Shown here: positions 37,891 through 49,317 of the stretch, in pieces
Layout of the letters: every line of letters begins with the position of its first letter
How positions within the stretch are numbered: the first letter of the stretch is position 1
Assembly: GCA_949318235.1 (NCBI GenBank)
Contig: OX439127.1
Span: forward strand, 753,462 to 817,461
Direction of reading: 5' to 3'
DNA length: 64,000 nucleotides
Source: Ecdyonurus torrentis
Taxonomy: Eukaryota; Arthropoda; Insecta; Ephemeroptera; Heptageniidae
Notes under the pieces: generated by a model
The model's database searches: none
What the model saw: the letters and a program-made list of their open reading frames with translations, nothing else
What the model was told of the DNA's origin: nothing
Translations under genes and position numbers: made by a program

Positions 37891-38392
37891 TTACATGAAT
37901 TTACTATAGAAACCTTGCACTGTCCTTCCTCGTGTGGCTCTCACACCGGGTCTTAGGGGTAGTTCTTCCTCACTCACAACACTGTTATTGTCATTTTCCT
38001 CGTGTTCGGACTCATCCAAACGTGAAGTGTCACGTGTCACTCGTTGACGTGGGGTATCTTGCTTGCTTGTCGAAGGTTGTGGGTTGTTTTTTTGTATCAT
38101 CGTGCGGTTCATCTGATGCTGGAACCTGTGAACAAGAGACAGACACGTCAGTAGTGGCTCTTTTTTTAAACAACTTCAACCTATTATTATGCACGACTAC
38201 TAATCTATTTGGCAACTGTATTTTTGAGTTTACAGGCGACAAAATTCTTGTTATATGAAATGGTCCTTTGAATTTAGCAGCGAGTTTTGGAGATTCTCCT
38301 TTCTTCACTAGGTCGTCGTGCAGCCATACCATGTCATCAACTTTAAAAGTTACCTCTCTACTTTTTTTATTATGAGCTTTAGCATATTTCAT
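37891..38392 (-). pseudogene. Gypsy integrase C-terminal region
   Basis: Holds KFKGPFHITRI, the GPF/Y-type module of gypsy integrases, followed by a charged, low-complexity tail ending at 37891. The frame changes at an A run near 38095, so the module and the tail are no longer in one frame. Segment 38393-38556 upstream continues the protein in another frame with a stop. Confidence 0.85.
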
Positions 38393-38556
38393 GAAAGATT
38401 TGTGATTATTTTCATAAACTTCTTGACATATTAATTTTAGTTTTTCAGCTAGATTTTGAACATCTTCATTGTTAATTTCAGGCAGTTCATCTTAAATTAA
38501 ACTAAATGGAGTACGCATTTTCTTACCATAGACAACTTCATATGGTGAATATTTGT

Positions 38557-39285
38557 TTAAACTAGATGCGGTTTTGTATTGTGTACACAAACAACATATT
38601 GCAAAAATTCAGGCCACTTCTTTTGATGTTTATTTACATAATGTGATAGCATTTTTTTAATGTCTTTATGCACAACTTCCGTTTTTCCATTAGAAGCTGG
38701 GTGTTTAGGGTTCGTTCTGAGTTTTGTAATATCAAGTAATTTACACATTTCAGAGAATAATTCACTTTCAAACTGTCTGCCTATGTCTGAATAAAGATAT
38801 TTAGGACAATTATATACAAGAGCAAAATGTTTCACGAAATTACGTGCTACAGTTTGTGCTGTTTGGTCTGGCATGGGTATCATGACAAGAAAACGACTGA
38901 AAAAATCAACAATTGTTAGAATATATTGAAATTCACTAGTAGCTGGTAGTTGAGTAATATCGATACCTACAAATTCAAATGCTTCACAAGGTTGTGGCAT
39001 TTCTATGAGTTTAATTTTTGTTTTGTCAGTTTCACGACGTGCTGCGCATGATGGACATGTCATACAATAAAAATCTACGTCTCTTCTTTTATTGGGCCAA
39101 TAATATTGAGATGCTATTTTCTTGTGTGTAACTTGTTTACCACAGTGTGCAGATAAAATTGAGTCATGTTCTTGCTGTAATACTGTGTTACGCAATGATT
39201 TTGGAAGTACAGCTATGGGACCATTACCAGACTGGTAAAATAATATGCCATCATGTTTGAAAAAATTTGGTTTTTTACTTAACAT
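38557..39285 (-). pseudogene. Gypsy integrase, zinc-binding and catalytic core
   Basis: A zinc-binding HHCC region (HDSILSAHCG, then CMTCPSC) is followed by the RNase-H-like core with its acidic triad: Asp in FVGIDITQLP, Asp in YLYSDIGRQF, Glu in SNGKTEVVH. It inserts the element's DNA copy into the chromosome. The core is open over 243 codons, but the frame is lost at both ends (near 39285 towards RNase H and at 38557 towards the C-terminal module). Confidence 0.92.
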
Positions 39286-39575
39286 TTTACATTCTTGATC
39301 ACGTTGTTGTGACGTTGCAATTCATCCAAATCAAATACTTTTACTACATTTACAAATCTACTTAATGAATCGGCATTACCATGTGATAATCTTGCACGAT
39401 GTACTACACTGAAAGAATAATCTGAAATTTCAAGTGCCATACGTAATAATTTACTGTTTGGATTTTTCATAGTTAATAGATATTTTAATGTAGCGTTATC
39501 TACGACTACTGTAAAATGTGGTTGTCCATACAAATAATATTTGAAGTGTTTTAAACTCCAGCAAAAACCTATCAT
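39279..39575 (-). pseudogene. Gypsy RNase H region
   Basis: Contains VVVDNATLKYLLTMKNPNSK and LSHGNADSLSRF, the usual end of the RNase H domain in gypsy pol, which degrades the RNA template. The start of the domain (39576-39720) reads on in the same frame without a start codon, and a frameshift near 39710 separates it from the reverse transcriptase. Confidence 0.88.
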
Positions 39576-39670
39576 TTCACGAATTGCAGCTGATTCAGCT
39601 TGTTCTCTAGGAGCAAGTTTGCGGGATGCATACCCACAAGGATGATAAATTCCATCTTCACCTAGCTGTA

Positions 39671-41128
39671 CTAGGACTGCGCCGCTGGCCCAGCCACTCG
39701 TATCAACACAAAGTCAAATTCTTTTCTAGGATCTGGTATAGCTAGTACAGGTGATGACGTCATAATCTTTTTAATTTTTAAAAATGCATCTATGCATTCT
39801 TGAGTGAAATTTACTTTTTTCTTCAAATTATTTTTATGATTTTTTAATAAATCTGATATTGGTCTATTTATTTCAGCATAATTTTTAATTAATATTCTAT
39901 AATAACCTGAAAGTCCATTCCAAGCCATTACATCACGAATATCGTGTGGTATTTGGAAATCTTAAATTTTTTGTACAAGTCTAGGATCTGCTATTATTGT
40001 ATTATTTTCTATCGTGTAGCGTAGGAAAATAATTTTTTGCACTGCAAATTGACATTTTTTCAAGTTTACTGTGACGTTGCCATATTGTAGTCGTTCTAAA
40101 ACTTGACGAGTTCTAGCTATATTTTCTTCTATTGTATTAGAAAATACACATAGATCATCTATGTAACATAGTACTATTAGAGGCGATAGATTATGAAGTA
40201 ATCCATCTAAAAATCGCTGCATACTAGCTGAAGCATTTTTTAAACCTTGCGGCATAAAATTATACTCGTATGTACCTGCATATTTACCTGAAGGTACAGT
40301 AAAAGCAGTGTATTTTTTACTATTTTCAGCAAGTGGTATATTGTAAAACGAATCTTTTAGATCAAGAGTTGTAAAATATTTACATTTAGATAGATTAGAT
40401 AAAGAATCTTGAATATTTCAGAATGCATAGGGCTCAGCTTCAGTTAAGGTATTGATTTTTCTCAGGTACAAAGTTACTCTATACTGAATAGTACCATCAG
40501 GTGTTTTCTTCGTGACTAAAACTATGCCACTATTATATGGACTAGTTGATTTTCTTATAGTTCTTGAATCTAGTTGAGCGCCTAGAGAAATATCGGCATA
40601 ATCTTGCAGGGCCATACTTATTTTATATGGTTTTGTTCTAACTATTTTATCTTCAGTTAAACGAATATTATGTTCTACTAGATGAGTACCTTCTCTAATT
40701 TTCTTTTCTATGAATATATCACGAAAATCATCTAATATCATAGCTTTAAATTCTGCTCTAAATTCAGGTGGTAAATGTTGTAATTTTTCATTTAATATTT
40801 CTTCGTTAATTTCTAACTCTTCTTCGTAGTCTACATTTTCTGAGTGCATGTTATGAACGTGTCGAGTTGCATTCTCTGTATTGCTCTTGGCCGTGAGACA
40901 ATCCGCACTCATAATATCATCTTGAGTTACTGCGATGATACGACCAATAAGCGTACCTTTGATTATTGTAATATCAGAAGTATTGAAATTAGACATTTGC
41001 ACGGGCACAAAATATTTGCATTGTATGCAATTTTTTCTACAATGATATGAATTACATTCTTGTTTAATTAATTGTGATATAGTAAGTGCAATATAAATTC
41101 TTTTTTCATCGAGCCTGATTAACTTCAA
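39671..41128 (-). pseudogene. Gypsy reverse transcriptase
   Basis: One frame with two in-frame stops: a TGA after YAF (40418-40420), where the family usually has a tryptophan or similar residue, and a TAA at 39962. Visible are the connection to protease, KSTSPYNSGIVLVTKKTPDG, the FTTLDLKDSFY motif with the first catalytic Asp (about 40360), MPQGLKNASASMQRFL and CYIDDLCVFS, the catalytic YIDD box. It copies the element's RNA into DNA. The frame breaks again near 39710 at the entry to RNase H. Confidence 0.93.
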
Positions 41129-41864
41129 GTGGCTCTACGACAAAGCAATTATTTCTAAATTCTAATGCTTGTTTATGAGAAACTTGAAAGAAATTTATTT
41201 TTGCGTTCCCTGGAGAAATTTTAAGGGGTGCTGTAGTTTTAAGTGGAGTATACCGAGGTGGAGTAGGCAATTGGCGTCCCAAATGCTTAACCTCAGCATA
41301 ATTTGAATCATCGGTGTAACTTGATACTAATGGAAATGTGTGTCCATGTAGTGTAATCTCATTTTTACTGATGTTAATCACGCCCCTGTATTTACGCAAA
41401 AAATCAATTCCTAACAAACCATCATAATTGTAACACTCATGCTTAACAACGTGCATCTCAATTTTATAATTATTATGGTCAATGTTCATCTTCACGTTCT
41501 TGCAGCCATATGAATTTACTTTTTGGTTCCCCAAACCAAATATTTGAAATTTATTTTTCATTAAGTTACTAGTATCTACAGTATTCCATATTACAGAAGT
41601 TTCAGCTGCTGTATCGATTAAAAATCGCATATTATTATTATTTATTTTACATTCTAAAATTAAATTGTATTGATTATTTACATTATATACGTTTTTATTA
41701 CTAATTGGAACAAATTTTTGTTCTAATTTAGGGGTTGGCGACACCCATGGCCGTGTGGGGCGCCCTGGAGAAAATTTGGCTCCACGTCTTGCAAGCGAGA
41801 GAATTCTTGTTGCGAAACGCTCGGATTTAATGCATGAGAAATTTCTTGTTGCGAAATTTCGCAA
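41106..41864 (-). pseudogene. Gypsy protease region of pol
   Basis: FLIDTAAETSVIW is a retropepsin active site of the DTA type, and LLGIDFLRKY is the second half-motif of the fold. It would cut the Gag-Pol polyprotein. It overlaps the reverse transcriptase frame by 23 bases in a different frame. The N-terminal part is rich in repeats of NFATRNF and similar, next to the inserted hAT-like element. Confidence 0.88.
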
Positions 41865-41989
41865 TAATATTCTTGTTGTGAATTCTCACAATAATATTCA
41901 GGCTTTGAATTTTCACAATATTATTCAGGGGCAGGGGTAGAAGTTGAAAATTTCTCCTGCCGGGACCATAGTATAATTAAAGGAGGATA

Positions 41990-42112
41990 ATATGCGGGGC
42001 GAAGCCCCGCCAACGGGGGGTAAAGGGGGGCGTAGCCCCCTTGCGGGGGTCAAGGGGGCAGAGCCCCCTGCGGGGGTTAAGGGGGCAGTGCCCCTTTACC
42101 GCCGGAGGCACG
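41990..42112. repeat. GC-rich block of G runs and short hairpins
   Basis: Repeated modules such as GGGGGCAGAGCCCCC and GCGGGGGTCAAGGGGGC in an otherwise very AT-rich window. The strand has many runs of five or more G and could form hairpins or quadruplexes. Confidence 0.85.
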
Positions 42113-43480
42113 ATTTTTTTAAATATCTATGCAATTTTAACGATTTCTGTTAAAAAATATTAAACAATATTATAAGATCATAGTTTCACTTTTTACCTAA
42201 TATTATTGCTATATAGCAAAAAATGTTTAAAGGTGACTAAGTAAATGTGTGCAATGTTAAAACAAAACTTCATAAAACTTAGTTCGTTTTTTTTATGTAT
42301 GGGGATAAATAAAAGAGGGTTCCGATTATTCTGTTTTCGGTTTTCTACAACTAAAAAAAATCTATTTTTTACGTTATGATTCTTTTTTTCAAGATTAAAA
42401 ATCAAATATTTTATTTTAGTTTCATTTTTTACATTTTGCATATTATTAGTGCATTAAAATAAAAAATATGTGACGAACTTACTGAAATTATGTTCTCTTC
42501 AAAAATGATGAAAATTTTTAAACGGCAAAGCAGTGGAAATAAATAAAAAAAAACATAGATTTTTTTTTTTGCTTTACTATTTATTTCCACCACTTTACTG
42601 TTTTAAAGTTGTTAATAATTATTTGAACATAACTTCAGAAAAATCATACTTTTATATTTTGCTTTTTTTTCATGTATTTATTTTTGTCATTAAATAAATA
42701 GCAATGAAGTTCCTGATATTATGTTGGCTTACAAAATTAGAATTTTGTTCATTGATTTATTTATGTCCAATATCCACTACTTCAATGTTTCAAAGTTGTT
42801 CATGATATTTTATGTGAACATAGTTTCAGGAAATTAATTATAATTATATTAATTATTTTATTTTGTGGAAATTTATGAATAAATAATATCGAAAAATTGT
42901 GATGAGTTTTCTGAAATGATTTCTAATGAAAAAAAACATGAACAACTTTAATGTCTTGTTTATATTGAACTTTTTGTAATTCAAATTGCTAATTACAAAA
43001 AGTTCAATATGAACAAGGCAAACCATGAGTGAAGTGGCAAAAATTAATGGAGGGGCTGGGGGCAGTATTTTGTTCCAAAATCTTCACAAGAGTTTTTGTA
43101 CTTTTATGATAAACCTAAAACATTATCAGACAATTTTTTATTACATTTGATAATTTATTTTTTTTTTAATAAATTTAATTTCTCCTTTTTTTTTCTTCTG
43201 CATTTGATTTAGTTCAAAATATTTAGCCATTGATTTGCATGCAATGAGACTGTAATATTAGTTAATTAATGTAAATACTGAAAAATAAAATTGGGGAAAC
43301 ATGATGCTTTCAGAACCCTTTATAGATTAAATCATTAATAATACACTTTTGTACTAATTAAGGTAAATTTATAGAAGTAAACTAGTCATTTACTTGAATG
43401 AAATAGATTTGATTTTTATTATTACTCATTTAGCCCCCTTTTTTTCTTTCCTTTTTCTTGCTTTTTCTTGCTTTTTTCTT

Positions 43481-43520
43481 GACCAAGTCCCGGCAGAATT
43501 TCTTATGCCGGGACTTGGTC
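43481..43520. repeat. Perfect 15-bp hairpin
   Basis: GACCAAGTCCCGGCA and its exact inverse separated by ten bases, just inside the right end of the hAT-like element. Subterminal hairpins of this sort could be transposase-binding sites; that is inference. Confidence 0.85.
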
Positions 43521-43540
43521 CCGGCAGTCCCGCCTAACTT

Positions 43541-44770
43541 CTACCCCTGTTCAGGGGGTTGTAAATCACGTGGTTTCTTGCAAGGGGTAAAATCTTGCGC
43601 ATTTTCCCTATACTGATCAAAGCTATTCAACTGATGCTGATCGAAGTCATAATAACCAGCTGATTGATTATTATCGATATTATTGAATGAATTTTGAGAG
43701 TTGAAGTTATATTGATTATTATTTGAATTTTGATGATATCGACGTTTCTTGCGATTAGAAGTTTCAGTGAAATATTGATGATTGATTATTTCAGGATTTT
43801 GAATTTCAGCAAAATCTGATCGATATTGATTTTCAATAAATTTTTGATACTGATAATCATTGTAGTAAGGTGATAAATTACGATTGAATGAAGTATTTAA
43901 ACGTAGAGTAGTTTCAAATTGATTGAGTGGTGGGGGTAATATTGAATTTGGCAAATATTGATTATTTGTAGATTGATGATTTTCAATTTTTGCGCGTCTT
44001 GTTGCTTCATTGAATGCAATTGCAGTCGATACTGCCTTATCAAATGACTCAGGACATGCTCCACGCACGCGGTCGCCTAGAACTGTTCCTCCTAGACCAT
44101 GCAGGAAACTATCTAGCACACGCTGATCAGCTTCGAACTTCACTGCCTCATTTCTATCATTATTATCAGTCAATTCATAAGTATTTACATTTACTGATTT
44201 AATTCTATCGGCAAATTGTTCAATTGATTCCTCCGATTGAATCGTAATTACAGATAATAATTCTCTATAATAACGTGTTGTATTTTTACATTTGAAGCGA
44301 TTAATCATAATGTTTTTAAATTCATTATAACATTTTACTTCTTTGGCTTTCACGTCGCTGCTCACGAAAGTCAGCGCTTCCCCATCAAGAATTTGCTTTG
44401 CAATTAAGAGAGTTTTATTTACATCCCACCCCCCTAATTCTTGAGCTTGTTCCACTTTTTGGAAGAAATTATGAATATTTTCCTGAACTTTTCCTGAAAA
44501 TATTGGTATAGTATTCATGAGAATAAGTGTACTTGAATTATCTGAACTTTTAGCTGTTTGTAAATTTTCTTGCAGGACTGTTACTCTTGTTTTTAATTCA
44601 GCAATAGTTGTAGTTTCTAATTGATCAATTTTTTCTTTTTGATTTTTATTTAACTTTTCTAAATCTTCTATTTTTTCGTCTTGTGATTTATTTTTATTTT
44701 CTAATTCTTCGATTTTTAATACTAAATCAATGAGAGAATATTCTTTACCATTATGTGTAAAGAAAGCCAT
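43541..44770 (-). CDS. Gypsy Gag protein
   Basis: An open frame of 409 codons starting 282 bp inside the 5' LTR. The N-terminal third is a coiled coil (repeated LE, KNQ and EKID heptads, about residues 15-75). Then comes the retrotransposon Gag capsid-like region (PIFSGKVQENIHNFFQKVEQ, FKNIMINRFKCK, SIEQFADRIKSVN, VLDSFLHGLGG). The C-terminal part is Asn/Gln-rich with basic patches (RKKRRYHQ) and has no CCHC zinc knuckle. It would build the particle that packages element RNA. The last three codons and the stop now come from the target duplication and terminal repeat of the hAT-like insertion, so the junction to pol is lost. It is the only intact frame of the element. Confidence 0.93.
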   Translation of the reverse strand: MAFFTHNGKEYSLIDLVLKIEELENKNKSQDEKIEDLEKLNKNQKEKIDQLETTTIAELKTRVTVLQENLQTAKSSDNSSTLILMNTIPIFSGKVQENIHNFFQKVEQAQELGGWDVNKTLLIAKQILDGEALTFVSSDVKAKEVKCYNEFKNIMINRFKCKNTTRYYRELLSVITIQSEESIEQFADRIKSVNVNTYELTDNNDRNEAVKFEADQRVLDSFLHGLGGTVLGDRVRGACPESFDKAVSTAIAFNEATRRAKIENHQSTNNQYLPNSILPPPLNQFETTLRLNTSFNRNLSPYYNDYQYQKFIENQYRSDFAEIQNPEIINHQYFTETSNRKKRRYHQNSNNNQYNFNSQNSFNNIDNNQSAGYYDFDQHQLNSFDQYRENAQDFTPCKKPRDLQPPEQG

Positions 44771-45033
44771 TTTTAACTAGATATATTTGCTACCAAATTT
44801 ATTATTAGCCGTGCAATTTTATAATAAAATTGTTAAAAGAAATGAGCTTACCGTGTATGTCTACTGTATAGAGAAATATCCATGATGAGGAAAAAACTGC
44901 AGCGTTCCGTCCGTTCCTTCTCTTTCGTTGCCCAAGGTAGTCTAGAAAAGTAGGTAGCACAAACTCAAAGTTCATTGAAAGTGTTCATTGGACGTTCGAA
45001 ATTATTCACTTAAAGTCACATAGATTCGATTCA

Positions 45034-45049
45034 CCAGCTTCTGACACCA
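45034..45049 (-). promoter_or_regulatory. Primer binding site, tRNA-Leu type
   Basis: TGGTGTCAGAAGCTGG on the element's strand, two bases from the 5' LTR. It is complementary to the 3' end of animal leucine tRNAs, as remembered, including the CCA. Confidence 0.7.
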
Positions 45050-45051
45050 TT

Positions 45052-45709
45052 TGTAGCCTGCGCCGTAGTGAATGTTGTTTTCCGAACCCCGAACCCCGCT
45101 ACTGAGTTACCTTCTTCTCGCTCTCCGGCGCTCCGCCGCTGTAACCTGCTCTGCCGCCGGACTCGTTCTCGTCGCTCTCGGCCGTCGCTGAATATTCACG
45201 CAAAGCGTACAGCTTTGGTGGATGTATTAATGAATAATTTTGTGATAACTTATTGATAATCTATACTAAAAGATTATCAATTATAACTGTTATTGATAAT
45301 GTTTATTAGCAATATAATGTTATTAATTCTTCTGCATTTCTTATATGATATTGGAGAACTTTTCAAATCAAAAACTCACATAAGTAACACTATATTTTAT
45401 TTTAAAATTATGAATATGGATTATAAGTGATAAAATTAGCGCTATATGCCGAACAATGCATAGAGCGGCGTTATAGCTTGAGGCGCCAGCGCGACACCTC
45501 AAGCTCCACACTCAGACTATCTTTCTTTCCGTCGCCTCGCACGCACCACGCACAATTAATGCAATACTGCACTTTTTGTGCAGTGAAATTATACAGAGGT
45601 ACACTTTGTAATCTGTACGCGAATATATATAGAGGGCTAATTCTACATAATTTATAGAATTATATTATAATTAATTGATCAAATTGATTATTATGACGCG
45701 CGGGTTACA
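45052..45709 (-). repeat. 5' LTR of the gypsy element
   Basis: Same length as the 3' LTR, ends TG...CA. Relatively GC-rich at its TGTAGCC side (about 45060-45210) and AT-rich elsewhere. Confidence 0.95.
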
Positions 45710-45730
45710 TTACTATATAAACTCATTGAA
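45710..45730. mobile_element. Remaining end of foldback element FB2
   Basis: TTACTATATAAACTCATTGA continues the right arm after the gypsy insertion. Its inverse matches the left arm's start (34434-34456). Confidence 0.7.
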
Positions 45731-46937
45731 ATATAAAAAAAATTATTAAATTTATTTCCTTTTTTCTTTTTTAATAGTTTCTTGATTTTTTTTTATTATT
45801 TTTTTTTGCAATTATAATTTATATTTTATGTCATAGTGTTGTAAGCTATAATTACAGGATAAACGATTTTTTCAATTGTTATAATTTTTAAACCTCATTC
45901 TCTCTCAATCTATCTCTCTCTGTTTCTCTCTCTTTCTATCTCTCTCTCAATGAAAAAAGTAATCTTTAATTTAATTTAAAAAACGTAACATAATTAAATA
46001 CTATTATTGATTTAGTGTTTTTTCTCTCAAAAAATTATCTTGAGTTCGATAATCATATTTACAATTACGATATTTATATTTTGTGATCGATGCGTTATAT
46101 GGATAGTTATAACTTAACAAAAATAGACGATTGTATAATCACATTTATAAAGATTGCTTCAAATTAAAACTTAAAAAATAATACACTCAAATGTAAAAAA
46201 CAACATAAAAACTTTAATAAAATTTGTATATATATTTTTAAATTAGAATGCGGTTAATGATATCTTATATGCATAGTTACCTATAGTTATGAGGTAAAAT
46301 ATGAAAAAAAAATTATTTTAATTAAAACATTATAAAATAATTTATTTTTATCAATATAGTATCTTATGCGTTATTGTGAGTGATGTTTTTAAAAAAAACT
46401 ATATCGTAAACGTTATTATGTATTGCTGTAAAGTAGCATCATTATCGATATCGAAATATGAATATTTAACCTTAGACATAAAAAATGGATTAGGTTTTTA
46501 TCGTTATTACTTTACACACCGCGATCAATCGAAATCTTATATAGAAAATAGAAGAACAAAAACGTATATTTATAAACATTTTATAGTGAAAAAATAAAAT
46601 TATTTAAGAACTTTTGTGTTTAAAAATCAAATTATATAACTATAATATTTATAGAAAAATTATTATTTAAGAATCATAATAATCATTTTTAAATAGTATT
46701 TAGTAATGATAGTAATCATAAATTAAATTAAATAGAGTTGTCCTTAATTCCAAGTTAAAGGCTAAATGCAATAAAAAGTGATTCAGAGTGAGACAGAATA
46801 AGGGATTGTAAAGTTACAAAAATTAAAAGAAAAAAAAACGCTGATCCTTTATTTTCAGCTATTCTATAGGTATTAGTGCAATATAAAAACTAAACTATAT
46901 TTGTTTTGACTATTGAATCTCTTCCTCTTACAATATA
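45731..46937. other. AT-rich interval without genes
   Basis: A TC-rich stretch at 45895-45955. Short open frames are not supported by motif or repeat. Nothing else is seen. Confidence 0.4.
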
Positions 46938-47240
46938 CAGGGTGTTTATAAAAAAACGCACGATTTAAATCCTAAATTTAGACATGAAGGTAAGTGAGAA
47001 AAATAATGTTTAATACATGAAATGAAAGCCTCGTTTTTGACATTTTTAAATATGTGCACAGTCTATTTTTCATCAAATCATTTATTTTTTTATTCGCCAA
47101 ATGGCACAAAATACCAAATTGCAAAAACATGCCCACCTCTTTTCTTGCATTTTCAAGCGGTTTTTTTTTTCAACAAGCGAAAACTTAAAAGGTTTACTGA
47201 TGAACCTATAGTGCCAAAAATCATTAAAAAAATTTAAGGT
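46938..47240. mobile_element. Possible mariner-type element end
   Basis: ACAGGGTGTTTATAAAAAAA resembles the AGGGTGTTT ends of D1 and D2, and TTTTTGACATTTTTAAAT follows at a similar distance. No matching second end or transposase is found. Confidence 0.35.
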
Positions 47241-48020
47241 CCTGAATTCATATATGATGTAAAAATACGTTGCCTGAATAAAATAGATTTATTGATTGGT
47301 ATATACAAATGCTTTACGTAATTATGGATAATGTTTGTCTTTGAATATTTGAATAATTATAGAATTTTGCATGACTGCATATTGAATAATAACTAAATAA
47401 TAATTAACCAGAATATGTAAATAAAAAACAAAGTTGTAATAGAATTTTATTTGGAAATAACCCCTTTTCTAAACCCTAAATATTATAATTTAAATAATTA
47501 TTTTAACATAAAATGAAGATATTAACCAGTTTCTTACTCAATAAATCAATGCTTTAGCATCGTACCAGAATTATAAAATTAATGTTGTTTTTTTGCTTCT
47601 GTAGTCAGGATAGTTCTTAAAAAACCTATCTACACAGGTGACCAGAGCTAAAATTAAAAAAAAATCTACTTAAAAAAAAGTTGATTTTTAACTGTTGTAG
47701 CGATACGTGAAGATACAAGTTTTAGTGGCTATCTGTATAATTAAAATATAATTAAAATAAAGAAACCATTCTCTAGATACTAAAAATATTAAGTTTTGAT
47801 TTGGAAATTTTATCATGCATGTCCGTAGTAGATCAGCAAAGTAGATCAGGTAAAGTCGTAGATCAGCTTTAACCTAAAAAATTTCTATTTTCTAAGCACA
47901 CTCATTTATATTAGAAATAATGCAGTAACCAAATGAAATCAACATAAATATTTATAGGAATTTTTGGGACACATTTTTTTCAAAAAAGATTCTTCGTCTT
48001 TAAATAAGAATTGTCAGGAA

Positions 48021-48024
<4 letters not shown>
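47241..48024. other. AT-rich interval without genes
   Basis: No repeat shared with the rest of the window and no coding signal seen. Confidence 0.4.
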
Positions 48025-48100
<76 letters not shown>

Positions 48101-48126
48101 GAGAGAGACAGAAAGAGAGAGAGAGG

Positions 48127-48166
<40 letters not shown>

Positions 48167-48190
48167 ACCAGAGAGAGCAAGAGAGAGAGA
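48025..48190. repeat. (GA)n microsatellite downstream of the SIX gene
   Basis: Long GA array with AAAC and CAGA interruptions, about 200 bp beyond the stop codon of the homeobox gene. Open frames through it are repeat artefacts. Confidence 0.97.
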
Positions 48191-48383
48191 TTTTGATTAA
48201 ATTTACGAGAAGTATTATTTTATACAAATTAAGGAACTGTAAAAAGTTTCTTAAATACTATATTTTGCCACGAGTTCTGCATTATAATTTTTTAAAATTA
48301 TATTTCAAAACTAAAGCAAGTTATTAAATGTTTGAATTACTAGAGGTGATTAATGATTATATTGAATATATTAAATTCAGGCA

Positions 48384-48651
48384 TCAGCAAAGTAAACCAA
48401 ATGGTTCCCACGGGTACTTTGCTTCACTTGGCGGCCCGTAATGTGCATGGTGAGGCGGAGGAACACAAAAGCTCATATCCAAATGTCCACTCTGGACATG
48501 AATGTTTTGATTTATAGACGGCTGTGATATTGCTGCATGAGGATGTACAAGCAGGTCTGCATGCATTGGTGCCGCCACCGCCGATGGGTGAGAGTGCAAG
48601 CTCAGTGACATTGGATTGTAGGATGTCAAAAGGTGACTCTGGCTGAAGTCA
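48384..48651 (-). CDS. SIX-type homeobox gene, exon 4 (C-terminal)
   Basis: Acceptor TGATGTTATAG precedes the exon. Its first base completes the arginine codon begun in exon 3, giving RDFSQSHLLTSYNPMS across the junction. The 88 residues are rich in His, Pro and Ser (LHSHPSAVAAPMHADLLVHP, PPPHHAHYGPP) and end with EPFGLLC and TGA at 48384. No known domain is seen. SIX proteins have variable tails that often serve in activation or protein contact. Phase agreement and the long open frame support the exon; the alternative is that translation ends at the TAA directly after exon 3's last codon if the intron is retained. Confidence 0.7.
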
Positions 48652-49094
48652 CTATAACATCAGTGCAAAAAAATATATGTGTAAACCTATGAAGTCAGGA
48701 CCATACTTTTTTATTAGTTAAAATTTACTTTTAAAATAAGCATAATGATGTCGTAGTTAAAAAATGTGTAACTCGTTTTATTACCACGGAAAACAAATTG
48801 TGTAAAAATAATTTGTAGTTTACTACAATACAAATAACACAAATAAACACACACAAAAAAAAAAGAGATTAAGATGAGAGGAGTGGCATAATATGCGTTA
48901 CTGATACACTTTTAGGCTTTATATTGCAAGTAGATTACATCCACACTGACAACATTATAATAGACATTCAAAGAAGCTTATAGAGAAACTAAATTATTAA
49001 TGTGTTTTAAAATCTTGGGTGTATATCGATACTTGAAAAAAGCATACCGCGTCAAATAAAGATTAACTACAATTTCCATCAGCGCGGTGAGTGG

Positions 49095-49215
49095 AGTATC
49101 TGTACTTAACACCGTGGAGCATCTTCAATGTTAAGTAAGGACTGCTAGTTATGGGAATGTGCTGCTTGGAGAGTGCTGATGCTCATTTTACTGCGCTGGT
49201 AGAAAGTACAGATAC
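49095..49215. repeat. Intron 3 hairpin with a faint 5S-like core
   Basis: GAGTATCTGTACTT and AAGTACAGATACTT stand inverted around a core that includes TTCAATGTTAAGTAAGGACT, loosely similar to the 5S rRNA A-box region. It may be a decayed 5S-derived SINE. Confidence 0.35.
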
Positions 49216-49216
49216 T

Positions 49217-49317
<101 letters not shown>

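Larger units (their letters stand above)
41933..43549. mobile_element. hAT-like non-autonomous element inside the gypsy element
   Basis: The ends are CAGGGGTAGAAGTT and its exact inverse; the 8-bp duplication TTCAGGGG flanks both sides (41925-41932, 43550-43557). TIRs beginning CAGGGG with 8-bp duplications are typical of hAT elements. There is no transposase frame in its 1617 bp. It includes a GC-rich block (41990-42112), 1.3 kb of AT-rich DNA with nothing recognised, and a perfect hairpin near its right end. Confidence 0.85.
35463..45709 (-). mobile_element. Ty3/gypsy LTR retrotransposon with nested hAT-like element
   Basis: Two 658-bp LTRs enclose a tRNA-Leu-type primer site, gag, pol in the order protease, reverse transcriptase, RNase H, integrase, and a purine tract. 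The 4-bp duplication TTAC flanks the element (35459-35462, 45710-45713). It landed in the right arm of FB2. The gag frame is open; pol is broken at several places, so this copy is not autonomous. LTR divergence near 2% points to a recent insertion. An element of 1617 bp sits at the gag-pol junction. Confidence 0.96.

Noticed and set aside
47964..48227. Open frames of Arg-Glu and Ser-Leu repeats
   Set aside because: GA array read on both strands; likewise 57669-57956 and 63608-63845.
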